Numbered from the stretch's first letter, positions 16,773 through 25,861 are shown. The stretch is 64,000 bases of DNA from Bdellovibrio sp. NC01 (GCF_006874625.1 NZ_CP030034.1:930001-994000); one strand, 5' to 3'. Notes: a model not told the origin generated them from the sequence alone. Translations and numbers: made by a program.

Positions 16773-17611
16773 TGGCTAAAGCAGAAGCTCACAGAAAAAA
16801 AGTTCGTCGTCGTGTAAATAAAAAGAGCAGCAAAGTTCTTTTTGATAAGTATGAACTGTATCGTAAAGCGGTACAGTCTGCTGAAAACGACGTTCAGTTC
16901 ATTCAGAACACGTTCAAAGAGTTGAAGGGTAAAAACCCACGTACTTTTGCTGAAGACTTCTGCGGCACATTTGCTTTGTCGACAGAGTGGATTAAGCTTA
17001 ACCCGCGTTATGAAGCTGTCGGTGTGGATCTTGATCCGGAACCAATGGCGTACGGTAAAACAAATTACCTGACGAAATTGAAACCAGAACAACAACGTCG
17101 TATGCGTTTGATCGAGGGCAATGTTCTTGATCCGAATCTGCCAAAAGCAGATATCGTTGCGGCGATGAACTTTTCATACTTCTGTTTCAAACAACGCGAA
17201 TTGATCAAACGTTACTTCTCAAACGCTTTTAAGCGTTTGAACAAAGATGGCATCTTCTTGGTCGACCTTTTCGGTGGCAGCCAATGTTACGATGCGATTG
17301 AAGATACAATTAAGCACGAAAACTTCACGTACTACTGGGATCAAACGAACTTTGACCCGGTAACAAATGAAGCTCTTTTCCATATTCATTTCCGTGTAGG
17401 TGGTAAAAAGATTGAACAGGTCTTCACTTATGACTGGAGATTGTGGTCGATTCCAGAACTTCGCGAGATCATGGCGGAAGTGGGTTTCAAAAAGACGCAC
17501 GTGTATTGGGAAGGAACTGCAAAAGACGGATCGGGTGACGGTAACTTTACTCGTGTCGATCACGGGGAGTCTTGCCAAAGCTGGATTGCTTACATCGTGG
17601 GTGAAAAATAG
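16772..17611 (+). CDS. class I SAM-dependent methyltransferase, unknown substrate
   Basis: A 279-aa protein. The Rossmann motif I is replaced by AEDFCGTFALS (about 62-72), a variant of the DxxCGTG form, followed by the acidic VGVDLDPEP end of strand 2, then GNVLD and DIVAAMNFSYF. The first 20 residues are strongly basic (KKVRRRVNKKSSK), which suggests an RNA or ribosome target. It starts inside the E1 beta stop codon (TAATG), so it is co-translated with a metabolic enzyme, and it ends before a strong terminator. Confidence 0.75.
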   Translation: MAKAEAHRKKVRRRVNKKSSKVLFDKYELYRKAVQSAENDVQFIQNTFKELKGKNPRTFAEDFCGTFALSTEWIKLNPRYEAVGVDLDPEPMAYGKTNYLTKLKPEQQRRMRLIEGNVLDPNLPKADIVAAMNFSYFCFKQRELIKRYFSNAFKRLNKDGIFLVDLFGGSQCYDAIEDTIKHENFTYYWDQTNFDPVTNEALFHIHFRVGGKKIEQVFTYDWRLWSIPELREIMAEVGFKKTHVYWEGTAKDGSGDGNFTRVDHGESCQSWIAYIVGEK

Positions 17612-17634
17612 TTGTAACAAGTTTAAAAATAAAA

Positions 17635-17657
17635 AAGCCCACTGATGAAGTGGGCTT
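17635..17657. terminator. bidirectional terminator
   Basis: 9-bp stem AAGCCCACT / AGTGGGCTT with a GATGA loop; A-rich on the left and T-rich on the right. It lies between the methyltransferase gene and the convergent secreted-protein gene. Confidence 0.85.
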
Positions 17658-17681
17658 GTTCTTTTTTAGATTATTGGATTT

Positions 17682-18683
17682 TTAGTTGATGCCGCCGCGG
17701 CCATCACCCATCGGTGGAGGAGGAAGTTTTCCGCCGCCTTTGCCGCCAAACGGTCCTTTGCTTTTTGGTTGTGGCACACCCACGCTACCATTCGGATTTG
17801 GATCGTTACAAACGCTGTCTTCAACGTCACATTGTGCAGCCATTGTTTGGCAAAGCTCTTGATTTTGCGTTTTGTATTCAGGAGATTGCAAACGACGTTG
17901 CACTTCTTCTAAACACTGACGAAGACCATTGTCTTTATCGCCAGCAGCGATGATCTCTTCACGGTTTTGTTTTTTCTCGCCCGAGATATCGTAGTCATTC
18001 AAAGCGTCGTCTAACTTCTTTTTGAAAACTTCGCGTTTGTAAACAGTTGTGGCGTCGTTCAGGTTTGCATCGTCGAAGAATGTTTTAGCACCATCGATCG
18101 CGCCGTGATCTGAAGTTTCAAAGAACAAGAATTTAGATTGTTTGAAACCGAAGAACTTTGAAACGTCGTTCAAATCATCTTCTTTCAATGCGCGCTTCGC
18201 AGCTTGTGTGACGTATTTTGATTCAGCGGCCGTCAAATCGCGATAGTTTTTACCGCCCGTGACTTTCTTAGCGTCTTTGCTGATGTAGTTCACGCAGAAG
18301 CCGTAAGCTTGGATCTGATGAATCACGACTTTTTTCATGTTGTCCATTTCGATCGAGCCATAGCCGCCCGTCGACATGTGACGTTTACCATCCGGAGAAG
18401 ATTCGATATTTTTGAAATTGCGTGCGCCCACTGCTAACAACGAAATCCATTTTTCAGATGGCACGATGTTAGGGCGACCGTGATCAGAATAATACTTCTG
18501 CACACCACAAGAGATACATTGCAAGCCCATGCCCACTAAATGAGTTTGGTTTCTGCACAAGAAATCATCCCACTCTTCATCAGTTCCACCTTCATCTGAA
18601 TTAGACGCGTATTGAGGAGCTGCGAATGCGGAAGTTCCGAAAACTACCAATAATGTCAAAAGGGCATATCTTAATGTTTTCAT
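17682..18683 (-). CDS. secreted protein of unknown function with Gly/Pro-rich tail
   Basis: A 333-aa protein with a signal peptide (1-21, ending SAFA-A). Cysteines are clustered at the start of the mature part (LCRN, QCISCG) and near the end (AQCDVEDSVCND), suggesting disulfides in the periplasm or outside. The last 40 residues are Gly/Pro-rich (GGKGGGKLPPPP). I recognise no domain. It begins 14 bp after pyrE with AAAGGG as ribosome site, so it is probably the last gene of the CNNM-cutA-pyrE operon. Confidence 0.75.
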   Translation of the reverse strand: MKTLRYALLTLLVVFGTSAFAAPQYASNSDEGGTDEEWDDFLCRNQTHLVGMGLQCISCGVQKYYSDHGRPNIVPSEKWISLLAVGARNFKNIESSPDGKRHMSTGGYGSIEMDNMKKVVIHQIQAYGFCVNYISKDAKKVTGGKNYRDLTAAESKYVTQAAKRALKEDDLNDVSKFFGFKQSKFLFFETSDHGAIDGAKTFFDDANLNDATTVYKREVFKKKLDDALNDYDISGEKKQNREEIIAAGDKDNGLRQCLEEVQRRLQSPEYKTQNQELCQTMAAQCDVEDSVCNDPNPNGSVGVPQPKSKGPFGGKGGGKLPPPPMGDGRGGIN

Positions 18684-18697
18684 GCCCTTTTTATCGG

Positions 18698-19213
18698 CTA
18701 GAAATCAGATTTCTTAAATAGAGGCGATAACGTGAGCTGGACTTCCGTCAGTTTAGGTTCTGGGAATTCAGGACCACGGTGAATTACGCACAAGACGTGG
18801 TCTACTTTGGCGCCAATAGAGCGTAAATCCGCTGTAGAAAGAACAACTTGGCCACCCGTTGTAACAACGTCTTCGATAATACAAACCTTCTTACCGGCGA
18901 TTTCAAGGCCTTCCGCGAACTTGCACGTGCCATAGTCTTTGGCTTTTTTACGAACGAAAACGCAGGGAATACCAGTTTCAAGTGATAAAGCCGTCGCTAC
19001 CGGGATGCCGCCCATTTCTAGTCCAGCTAAAACTTCTGTTCCAGCAGGGATCATCGGCGCCATGTGCTTTGCGATTTCACGAAGAAGTTCAGGCTGTGCC
19101 TCAAAACGATACTTATCGAAGTACTCTGTCGATGTTTGGCCCGAGCGCAATTTGAATTGGCCGGTCAAGTGAGCGATGTCGTAGATTTTTTTAGCGAGTT
19201 CTTGGCGAGTCAT
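18698..19213 (-). CDS. pyrE: orotate phosphoribosyltransferase
   Basis: A 171-aa cytoplasmic enzyme that joins orotate to PRPP in pyrimidine synthesis. The PRPP-binding motif is CIIEDVVTTGGQ (about 110-121), and the catalytic-loop RKKAKDYGTCKFAEG region is present. Length fits the short PyrE type (about 170-215 aa). It has a strong ribosome site (GGAAGGAG) and lies about 40 bp after cutA in the same direction. No other pyr gene is in the window. Confidence 0.9.
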   Translation of the reverse strand: MTRQELAKKIYDIAHLTGQFKLRSGQTSTEYFDKYRFEAQPELLREIAKHMAPMIPAGTEVLAGLEMGGIPVATALSLETGIPCVFVRKKAKDYGTCKFAEGLEIAGKKVCIIEDVVTTGGQVVLSTADLRSIGAKVDHVLCVIHRGPEFPEPKLTEVQLTLSPLFKKSDF

Positions 19214-19253
19214 GAAGTGGCTCCTTCCGATAGCACTTCGTGCATTCTAGAAG

Positions 19254-19568
19254 TTACTTCAGACTCTCTTCAAGCCAGTTTTTAAAAGAATCGTTGATTG
19301 CTGCGACTGGTAGTTGCATCACGCACGGAATAGAGTAGGGATGGAGCTCTTGCACACGTTTTTCAATTAGTTTGTGCGCGTCAGATCTTTCAAGAGTTTT
19401 TAGGATGAGTATATACTCAGAGCTTGTCTCTATTTTTCCTTCCCACCAGTACATCGATTTCATACCGGGAATAATATTCGAACAAGCGATCAACTTTTCT
19501 TCGAGCAATGTGCGCGAAATTTTTTCTGCGACCGCTTGATCTGGACAAGGAATATAAAACAAGATCAT
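19254..19568 (-). CDS. cutA: CutA-like divalent-cation tolerance protein
   Basis: A 104-aa protein of the CutA1 family, which forms trimers with a ferredoxin-like fold and is linked to copper tolerance, though its exact role is unsettled. Family marks are CSNIIPGMKSMYWWEGKIE, EYILILKT and HPYSIPCVMQLPV. It starts 6 bp after the stop of the CNNM gene, with AGGTAG as ribosome site, so they are co-expressed; both relate to metal ions. Confidence 0.92.
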   Translation of the reverse strand: MILFYIPCPDQAVAEKISRTLLEEKLIACSNIIPGMKSMYWWEGKIETSSEYILILKTLERSDAHKLIEKRVQELHPYSIPCVMQLPVAAINDSFKNWLEESLK

Positions 19569-19574
19569 TGCAAA

Positions 19575-20612
19575 CTACCTGCGTAGCTTTTGTTTGCGCA
19601 CTTGCCATTGTTCAAGGGCAAACTTACGCATGTCTTCAACACTATCAAGTTCATCGACGATCTCGACACCTAGAAGAGTTTCGACCGCGTCTTCAAGACT
19701 GACAAGGCCCGCAACGATTCCGTATTCATCAACGGCTAAAGCGATGTGTTCTTTTTCTTTGATGAAGAAATCAAGAACCTGGGACACCGTCATTCGCTCT
19801 GGGATACTTGAAATCGGAGTTACAAGGTCGCCGATTTTTTTCTCGTGCTGATCGTTTGAAAGCGCTTCATGGATTTTATAACGATACGTCATGCCGACGA
19901 TGTTATCTAAGCTGCCGGCATAAACCGGAATACGCGAAAAACGTAACGGGCGATATTTCGTGAACACTTCTTCCGTCGTTAATTCTTTATCTAATGCAAA
20001 GAACACTGAACGGGGAGTCATGATATCAGAGACATAGATCTTATCTAGCATCAGCAAGTTTTTGATGATGTTAGATTCTTTGTTCTTCAGAGTTCCCTCT
20101 TCCGCACCCAGCTCTGCCGTCATCAGGATTTCTTCGCGGCTGACTTCAGGATCTTCTTCGGATTTCGAGAAAAAACGGCCCAGCCACTCAGACACAATCA
20201 CCAATGGATAAAGAATGATGATCATGAATTGAATCGTGTAGGCAGAAACAGGAATCAACGCTTTCCAGTGGGATGCACCGATTGATTTCGGAATGATCTC
20301 TGCCACGAAAAGAATGGCAAAGGTCAAAAGGAACGACGCGATTGTGACGTATTTGTCGCCGAAGTTCACTTGCACTTGGTAAGCAATCGCTGCCGAACCT
20401 AAAGTGTGTGAAAGCGTGTTCAAAGTCAGAATCGCCGAAATAGGGCGATCGATATTTTCTTTAAGATGTTCAAGAAGCTTAGCACTGCGGCGGTTTTCTT
20501 TAACCAAAACAGCAATATAAGCAGAAGTTGAAGTCAGCAAAACTGCTTCAAGCATCGAACAGATGAAAGAAATCGAAATAGTCGAAATGCAGAGAAGTAC
20601 GAGCACCGTCAT
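19575..20612 (-). CDS. CNNM/CorC-family membrane protein with CBS pair
   Basis: A 345-aa inner-membrane protein. The N-terminal DUF21/CNNM domain has about four hydrophobic segments (1-150) and is followed by a CBS pair (about 195-315; DIMTPRSVFFALD starts the first, AVDEYGIVAGLVSLEDAVE ends the second). The usual C-terminal CorC_HlyC domain is missing: the protein stops about 30 residues after the CBS pair. The family acts in Mg/Co efflux or in regulating it. First gene of the operon with cutA and pyrE. Confidence 0.85.
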   Translation of the reverse strand: MTVLVLLCISTISISFICSMLEAVLLTSTSAYIAVLVKENRRSAKLLEHLKENIDRPISAILTLNTLSHTLGSAAIAYQVQVNFGDKYVTIASFLLTFAILFVAEIIPKSIGASHWKALIPVSAYTIQFMIIILYPLVIVSEWLGRFFSKSEEDPEVSREEILMTAELGAEEGTLKNKESNIIKNLLMLDKIYVSDIMTPRSVFFALDKELTTEEVFTKYRPLRFSRIPVYAGSLDNIVGMTYRYKIHEALSNDQHEKKIGDLVTPISSIPERMTVSQVLDFFIKEKEHIALAVDEYGIVAGLVSLEDAVETLLGVEIVDELDSVEDMRKFALEQWQVRKQKLRR

Positions 20613-20763
20613 AGATGTAAATTGGATTTTCTCAAAGATGAGGAGAAGTTATTCGTTGGCCAAAGCCTGTGGTAGTCCATTAACGAAAGTGTATCACGGG
20701 CGCAGAGAGGGCTGTCTATAGCGCACCTCGCCACAGTCTAGGGGCGGACTTTAAAATCATCCT

Positions 20764-20779
20764 GGTGATCTTTATCACA
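20764..20779. promoter_or_regulatory. CRP-like binding site
   Basis: GGTGA-TCTTTA-TCACA matches nine of ten positions of the CRP consensus TGTGA-N6-TCACA. It lies 60 bp before the dienelactone hydrolase start and just before TTGACC (20785-20790), which could be a -35 box. Confidence 0.45.
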
Positions 20780-20838
20780 GGCCTTTGACCTTGTCTTGAT
20801 TCGGGCCTTAGACTTTTGTCTATAACAAAGGAGCTTTC

Positions 20839-21630
20839 ATGAAGAAAGGTATGGGGGCATTGGCCCTGCTAATGGTTTTAGTTGGTAGCAATGCGTTTGC
20901 AGCAGTGAAAACTGAAAACGTTGAATACAAGGAAGGTAAGACGGAACTTGAAGGTTTCATGGCTTATGATGACAGCGTGAAAACTCCGCGCCCGGCTGTA
21001 TTGATCGTGCATCAATGGATGGGTTTGACTGATTACGAAAAATCGCGTGCTCGTGAGCTTGCAGAAAAAGGCTATGTTGCATTCGCAGTCGACATCTATG
21101 GTAAAGGCATCAGGCCAAGTAATCCCGCAAACGCAGGGCAGTTGTCTGGACAATACAAAGAGAATCGCAAACTTTATCGCGCTCGCGAAATGGCTGCTTA
21201 CAATCTGATTAAAAAAGACAAACGCGTTGATGCAAAACACATCGTGGTGATGGGTTACTGCTTTGGTGGCATGGGTGCGCTTGAGTTAGGTCGTAACGGT
21301 GCCGCACTTGCGGGGATCGCGACTTTCCATGGTGCTTTGTCGAACCCAAATCCGGCTGATGCGAAAAACATCAAAGCGCCGGTGTTGGTGATGCACGGTG
21401 CACTTGATCCTTACGTGAACAAAGAAGAAGTCGAAGGCTTCGTGAAAGAAATGAACGATGCTAAAGCCGATTACCAGTTCATCGCATACGCAGGAGCTGT
21501 GCACTCGTTCACGGAAAAAGACGCAGGCAATGATATTTCCAAAGGTGCTGCTTACAATGAAAAAGCAGATCATCGTTCGTGGGCGGCGTTCACTCAGTTT
21601 TTGAATGAAGTCGCGCCAATTACTAAGTGA
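20839..21630 (+). CDS. exported dienelactone hydrolase family protein
   Basis: A 263-aa alpha/beta hydrolase with a signal peptide (1-21, ending NAFA-A). The triad is visible: nucleophile Cys in GYCFGGMGAL (about residue 138), Asp in MHGALDPYV (about 191) and His in GAVHSFT (about 222). Dienelactone hydrolase cleaves lactones in aromatic breakdown, but exported relatives are often general esterases, and nothing nearby points to aromatic degradation. The ribosome site is AAAGGAG. A CRP-like site lies upstream. Confidence 0.85.
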   Translation: MKKGMGALALLMVLVGSNAFAAVKTENVEYKEGKTELEGFMAYDDSVKTPRPAVLIVHQWMGLTDYEKSRARELAEKGYVAFAVDIYGKGIRPSNPANAGQLSGQYKENRKLYRAREMAAYNLIKKDKRVDAKHIVVMGYCFGGMGALELGRNGAALAGIATFHGALSNPNPADAKNIKAPVLVMHGALDPYVNKEEVEGFVKEMNDAKADYQFIAYAGAVHSFTEKDAGNDISKGAAYNEKADHRSWAAFTQFLNEVAPITK

Positions 21631-21657
21631 CCTTTTAAACAAGACTCAAAATTTGTA

Positions 21658-21687
21658 GGCTCAGGCAGTGATGCTTGGGCCTTTTTT
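21658..21687 (+). terminator. terminator of the dienelactone hydrolase gene
   Basis: 10-bp stem GGCTCAGGCA / TGCTTGGGCC with two G-T pairs, GTGA loop and a run of six T. Confidence 0.75.
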
Positions 21688-21847
21688 ATTTTCAATTGTT
21701 AAGCTTTTCATTCGGGACGCCATTCACAATGGTGAAGTTTTGTAGAGAAAGTTCTCACTCTTTGAAATCTTCCTACATTCCTGTCGTGTAAGTAGAGAAG
21801 AGCGCGCGGACTGTGGTATCAAGGGCCCTTCGACATAAGGAGTCCCC

Positions 21848-22312
21848 ATGAAATTTATGATCTTTGCAGCGATGTTGGCTTTTGCTTTATCTTCATTGAG
21901 CCCATCTGCTTACGCAAAAAAGAAATCCGAACCAGCCCCTAAAGAAGACACTCGCGGTAATGGAGAGGAAAAAGATCCTCGCGAAGAAACGTACGAAGGC
22001 AACGATCGCAACAGCGGTGGTTCATTCGACGGTGGTGGCTACACAGGCGGTGGCTTTGATGGTGGCGGATACGGAGGCAGCGAAGGCGGCGGTATGATGA
22101 GCGAAATCTTCTATGTGAAACAAGACCCGACAACAGGCGGCAACGTGACTGTTGAAGAGCGCGGCAATGTTTTGGTTTACACAGAAGTTTCACACGAAGA
22201 CATGAACGCTTCAGAAACATGCACGACAATCACACGCACAACTGTTGATAAGAAAACAGGTAAAGTGTTGGCGACGGATTCAACTCAGTACTGCAACAAC
22301 TGGCCGTTGTAA
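21848..22312 (+). CDS. secreted Gly-rich protein of unknown function
   Basis: A 154-aa protein with a signal peptide (1-23, ending SAYA-K), then an acidic/basic linker, then a Gly repeat zone (residues 56-85, repeated DGGGYTGGG-like units) and a C-terminal part of about 65 residues with two cysteines (SETCTTITRT and QYCNNW) that could form a disulfide. Ribosome site AAGGAG. I recognise no family. Confidence 0.75.
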   Translation: MKFMIFAAMLAFALSSLSPSAYAKKKSEPAPKEDTRGNGEEKDPREETYEGNDRNSGGSFDGGGYTGGGFDGGGYGGSEGGGMMSEIFYVKQDPTTGGNVTVEERGNVLVYTEVSHEDMNASETCTTITRTTVDKKTGKVLATDSTQYCNNWPL

Positions 22313-22335
22313 TTTCCGAATTCAAATTCAGAAAT

Positions 22336-22365
22336 AAAAAAGCCCGGATCAAACCGGGCTTTTTT
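22336..22365. terminator. bidirectional terminator
   Basis: 12-bp stem AAAAAAGCCCGG / CCGGGCTTTTTT with a 6-nt loop, between convergent genes. Confidence 0.9.
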
Positions 22366-22385
22366 ATTTCAAAGATTATTTTAAA

Positions 22386-22844
22386 TTAGGCATCGGCTTT
22401 AGGATGCTCATCGTGACGGCGCTGTTGGCGTTCTTCGACGAAATCCATAATCAACAGAGCAACGGCATTTTCAAGCGCACCAGCTTTGTGTTCAGAACGT
22501 TGCGGTTCAGGTTTCGTTTGAAAGCCAAGGGCCTTCATCCAAGTCTCACGACGAAGCGAATAGGCAAGTACGCAAGCCGATACAACAGTCAGCGCAAGAT
22601 ACACTCCCATGCCGCCAGTAAAATGAAACTCTTCATTCTTATCAAGCTGTCCCGCAATCGAAGCAATAAACAAAGACAATCCCACGCAACTAAGCGCAAG
22701 CGATCCAACCGTCGAAACCAGAATCGAAGTAATAGCACGAACATGCAAAGCCACTTGCTGAGTAATAGCAGCCGTAGGCTCTTTAACGAAAGTGTTAGCA
22801 TGACCTAATAGAAACGATAACAGAGGCAAAAGAAGTTTCATCAT
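22386..22844 (-). CDS. small membrane protein, YqjE/phage-holin-III-like
   Basis: A 152-aa protein with two long hydrophobic segments (about 40-66 and 78-98) and hydrophilic ends. It follows the DUF883-type gene by 3 bp, the same partnership as yqjD-yqjE in enterobacteria, which suggests the YqjE-like family; sequence alone is not decisive. The C-terminus is rich in charged residues and His. Ribosome site AAGGAT lies within the end of the upstream gene. Confidence 0.6.
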   Translation of the reverse strand: MMKLLLPLLSFLLGHANTFVKEPTAAITQQVALHVRAITSILVSTVGSLALSCVGLSLFIASIAGQLDKNEEFHFTGGMGVYLALTVVSACVLAYSLRRETWMKALGFQTKPEPQRSEHKAGALENAVALLIMDFVEERQQRRHDEHPKADA

Positions 22845-22847
22845 AGA

Positions 22848-23078
22848 TTAGTCATCCTTCCTACGATAAAGAAGACGCCCAATCATAAACCCACAAAGCA
22901 CAGCAACCCCAACAGCCATCCAAGGATTCTCTTTCACAGACTTCTCAAGAGAATTCTTAACGTCTTTGATTTGCTCTTTATGCTCATCAGAAATCTTATC
23001 AGTCAAAGGCGAAGCAACACCTTTTAACTCCTCAAGAATCTGCTTCTTAATCTCAGCAATAAGTTGTTCTCTATCCAT
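22848..23078 (-). CDS. DUF883/ElaB/YqjD-like membrane-anchored protein
   Basis: A 76-aa protein: an acidic/basic helical N-terminal half (about 1-50) and one C-terminal transmembrane segment (NPWMAVGVAVLCGFMIGRLL) ending in RRKDD. This is the layout of ElaB/YqjD proteins, which sit in the inner membrane and bind ribosomes in stationary phase in E. coli. Start is ATG 23078 with GGAG upstream; the in-frame extension to 23108 has no such site. Operon with the 152-aa membrane protein. Confidence 0.75.
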   Translation of the reverse strand: MDREQLIAEIKKQILEELKGVASPLTDKISDEHKEQIKDVKNSLEKSVKENPWMAVGVAVLCGFMIGRLLYRRKDD

Positions 23079-23257
23079 GATGTGTTTCTCCAAAAAACAC
23101 ATCGGCACAACACACGAATAAATTAACTCAACCTAGACAAAAGCCTGCCGCAACTCTCAACCAAAAGTAAGTCCGTACCTTTCCGACCACCACACTGGCT
23201 GAGCAGAAAAAGTAATTCAGTCACAGACTCTAGAGCAAATAAAACACCGGGATTTTA
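23079..23257. other. intergenic stretch without recognised gene
   Basis: About 180 bp between the DUF883-type gene and fold-back copy B. It should hold the promoter of the minus-strand pair; I see no clear boxes, RNA gene or small ORF. Confidence 0.4.
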
Positions 23258-23486
23258 TTTTGCCGTTTCATTCTGAATGAAAATATCGAAGGCAAAATTT
23301 GGATAAGGCTAGACATTCGCTGTTGCGGAGAAGGCCTTCGTCGGCGCCACGATGGCGCGAACCGAAGCGAAGCTTCGGCGACGATTGAGCCCGGATGGCG
23401 TGCCTTCGCAGTAACAGTGAAGGGCTAGCCTTACCCAAATCCTCGCATTACGAAATTCTTTTTAACCAGAAGAGAAAAAGGCAAAA
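23258..23486. repeat. fold-back repeat copy B (about 229 bp imperfect palindrome)
   Basis: Ends TTTTGCC (23258-23264) and GGCAAAA (23480-23486) are complementary. Within, TTTGGATAAGGCTAG (left, near 23300) pairs with CTAGCCTTACCCAAA (right, near 23438), and CGCTGTTGCG with GCAGTAACAG imperfectly. The centre is CCGAAGC-GAA-GCTTCGG. The about 70-bp core (23334-23403) is the reverse complement of the core of copy A with about 4 changes outside the hairpin. The outer arms differ from those of copy A in sequence but are again self-complementary. The right end touches the fusA terminator, as copy A touches the prc terminator. Confidence 0.8.
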
Positions 23487-23515
23487 AAAAGCCCGATGTT
23501 TCCATCGGGCTTTTT
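23486..23515 (-). terminator. fusA terminator
   Basis: Stem AAAAAGCCCGATG / CATCGGGCTTTTT (read on the minus strand) with a GAAA tetraloop and T-run. Confidence 0.9.
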
Positions 23516-23536
23516 GAAGTCTTTCTTAGGAAAGAA

Positions 23537-25645
23537 TTACTTTTGCTCAGCTGCGCGCTTTGCTTGGTATTTCTTCGCAAGTTCTTCTTGGATGTTACGA
23601 GGTACTGGAGCGTACTTCGCGAATTCCATAGAGAACTCACCTTTACCTTTAGTAGCAGAGCGAAGGTCAGTTGAGTAACCGAACATCTCTGTCAAAGGAA
23701 CTTCAGCTTCGATAACGCAGTTACCGTCGAATGCAGTAGTACCAACGATAGAACCACGGCGTTGGTTGATTTGACCAACCGCTGCACCTTGATATTCGTC
23801 TGGAACTACAGTCTCAAGCTTCATGATCGGCTCAAGAACAGTTGGTTTCGCAGCAGAGTAAACTTCACGAAGAGCTGCCATCGCAGCAATCTTGAAGGCC
23901 ATGTAAGAAGAGTCGACGTCATGGTATGCGCCGTCTTCAAGAACAACTTCAACGCCAACGATCGGGAAGCCGATCAATGGACCTTTAACAGTTTGCTCTT
24001 TGAAACCTTCTTCAACAGCTGGGATAAATTCTTTAGGGATACGACCACCGACAACCTTGTTGTCGAATTTGAAGACTGCGCCGTCTTCTTGTGGTGGAAG
24101 AGGTTGGATTTTACCAACGATCTTCGCGTATTGACCCGAACCACCCGTTTGTTTTTTGTGAGTGTAATCGTACGGAGCTTCTTGAGAAATAGTCTCGCGG
24201 TAAGCAACCTGAGGTTGACCAACGATAACTTCACAATTGAACTCACGCTTCATACGCTCAACGTAGATTTCCAAGTGCAACTCACCCATACCAGAGATGA
24301 TAGTCTCATTTGATTCCTCGTCACGGTGTACGCGGAAAGTAGGGTCTTCCTTACGGAATTTTTGCAACGCTTTAGAGAAGTTATTCGCTGCAGTTTTGTC
24401 TTTTGGAGCAACTGCAAGAGAGATAACCGCGTCTGGAACGTGCATTGATTGCATAGATGCATTGATGCGATCGTCACAGAAAGTGTCACCAGAAGCACAA
24501 TCGATACCGAATACCGCTACGATGTCACCAGCGTATGAAGTTTCGATATCTTCCATTTTGTCAGAGTGCATACGAACCAAACGAGGAATCTTAACAGATT
24601 TCTTGTTCACTTGGTTGATGATGAAATCACCTTTCGTCATCTTACCTTGGTATACACGCATGTAAGTCAACTGACCGAATGGAGTTTCTTGAAGTTTGAA
24701 CGCCAATGAAACAAGAGGTTTGTCGTTGTCCGGGAACAACTCAATTTTCTCTTCGTTATTGTTCAAATCAAGAGCGAACTCTTTTTTCTCAGCAGGAGTT
24801 GGCAAGTAATAAGTTACGCCATCCAACAAGTGCTGAACGTTTTTATTTTTGAAAGCAGAACCGCAGAATACTGGGCAAAGTTTCAAGCTGATAACACCTT
24901 TACGGATAGCAGCTTTGATCTCTTCCAATGTTGGTTCTTCTTCCATCAAGAATTTTTCGCCGATAGCATCGTCGATATCCGCAAGAGCACCGATCAATTT
25001 GTGACGGTATTCTTTAGCTTGATCAACTAGATCAGCTGGGATTTCGATTTCAGTGATTTTCTCACCATCTGGGCCTTCATTGATGAAAGCTTTCATTTGT
25101 ACTAGGTCAACGATACCACGGTGTTGGTCTTCCAAACCGATTGGGATGTTTACCATAACTGCGTTCAAACGTAGTTTCTCAACCAAAGCGTCTTTTACGC
25201 GGAACGGATTGGCACCTTGACGGTCCAATTTGTTCACGAATGCCAAACGAGGAACGTTGTAACGTTTCATTTGACGGTCAACTGTGATGGATTGAGATTG
25301 AACACCAGCAACACCGCAAAGAACTAGGATCGCACCGTCAAGAACGCGAAGAGAACGTTCAACTTCAACTGTGAAGTCCACGTGCCCCGGTGTATCGATC
25401 AAGTTAATTGTGTAATCCTTCCACTGAACCTGAGTCGCAGCAGATTGGATTGTGATACCTTTTTCTCTCTCTAGATCCATGGAGTCCATTGTAGCGCCGA
25501 CGCCGTCTTTACCACGAACTTCGTGGATAGCGTGGATCTTACCTCCATAGAACAGAATACGCTCAGAAAGTGTGGTTTTTCCCGAGTCGATGTGAGCCGA
25601 GATACCGATATTTCTGACCATATCAATATTCCATTTTTTGGACAT
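23537..25645 (-). CDS. fusA: elongation factor G, mitochondrial-EFG1-like (spdEFG type)
   Basis: A 702-aa GTPase that moves tRNAs and mRNA on the ribosome. G1 is AHIDSGKTT (ordinary bacterial EF-G has AHIDAGKTT), G3 is DTPGH, G4 is NKLD; domains II to V follow in normal order with GGSGQYAK in domain IV. The stretch [19 protein letters not shown] and [12 protein letters not shown] closely resemble mitochondrial EF-G1 and the spdEFG form of spirochaetes, planctomycetes and deltaproteobacteria. It stands alone with no rpsL, rpsG or tuf beside it, so a second, str-operon EF-G may exist elsewhere. Its leader carries a hairpin CTTCGGC/GCCGAAG at about 25684-25701. Confidence 0.93.
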   Translation of the reverse strand: MSKKWNIDMVRNIGISAHIDSGKTTLSERILFYGGKIHAIHEVRGKDGVGATMDSMDLEREKGITIQSAATQVQWKDYTINLIDTPGHVDFTVEVERSLRVLDGAILVLCGVAGVQSQSITVDRQMKRYNVPRLAFVNKLDRQGANPFRVKDALVEKLRLNAVMVNIPIGLEDQHRGIVDLVQMKAFINEGPDGEKITEIEIPADLVDQAKEYRHKLIGALADIDDAIGEKFLMEEEPTLEEIKAAIRKGVISLKLCPVFCGSAFKNKNVQHLLDGVTYYLPTPAEKKEFALDLNNNEEKIELFPDNDKPLVSLAFKLQETPFGQLTYMRVYQGKMTKGDFIINQVNKKSVKIPRLVRMHSDKMEDIETSYAGDIVAVFGIDCASGDTFCDDRINASMQSMHVPDAVISLAVAPKDKTAANNFSKALQKFRKEDPTFRVHRDEESNETIISGMGELHLEIYVERMKREFNCEVIVGQPQVAYRETISQEAPYDYTHKKQTGGSGQYAKIVGKIQPLPPQEDGAVFKFDNKVVGGRIPKEFIPAVEEGFKEQTVKGPLIGFPIVGVEVVLEDGAYHDVDSSYMAFKIAAMAALREVYSAAKPTVLEPIMKLETVVPDEYQGAAVGQINQRRGSIVGTTAFDGNCVIEAEVPLTEMFGYSTDLRSATKGKGEFSMEFAKYAPVPRNIQEELAKKYQAKRAAEQK

Positions 25646-25861
25646 AACTTACCCTTCGTTATCTGTAGTGATTTCTTTGCGCTTCGGCTTTTTCGCCGAA
25701 GGATTTTAGCCACTTGTTTAAAAGTTACTTTTATGAAAGTACTCGAAGTACCATCAATTACATATAGATGCAAAAAAAGAATAGACCAGACTTGCGACGC
25801 ATAGCGCCGTCCGAGTGGAGAGACGTATCTCTCCGATCTGGCTTAACGTAAACTTGGTGGC

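Noticed and set aside
23762-24313. 183-aa plus-strand ORF
   Set aside because: Antisense within the conserved EF-G gene; codon pattern mirrors the real gene.
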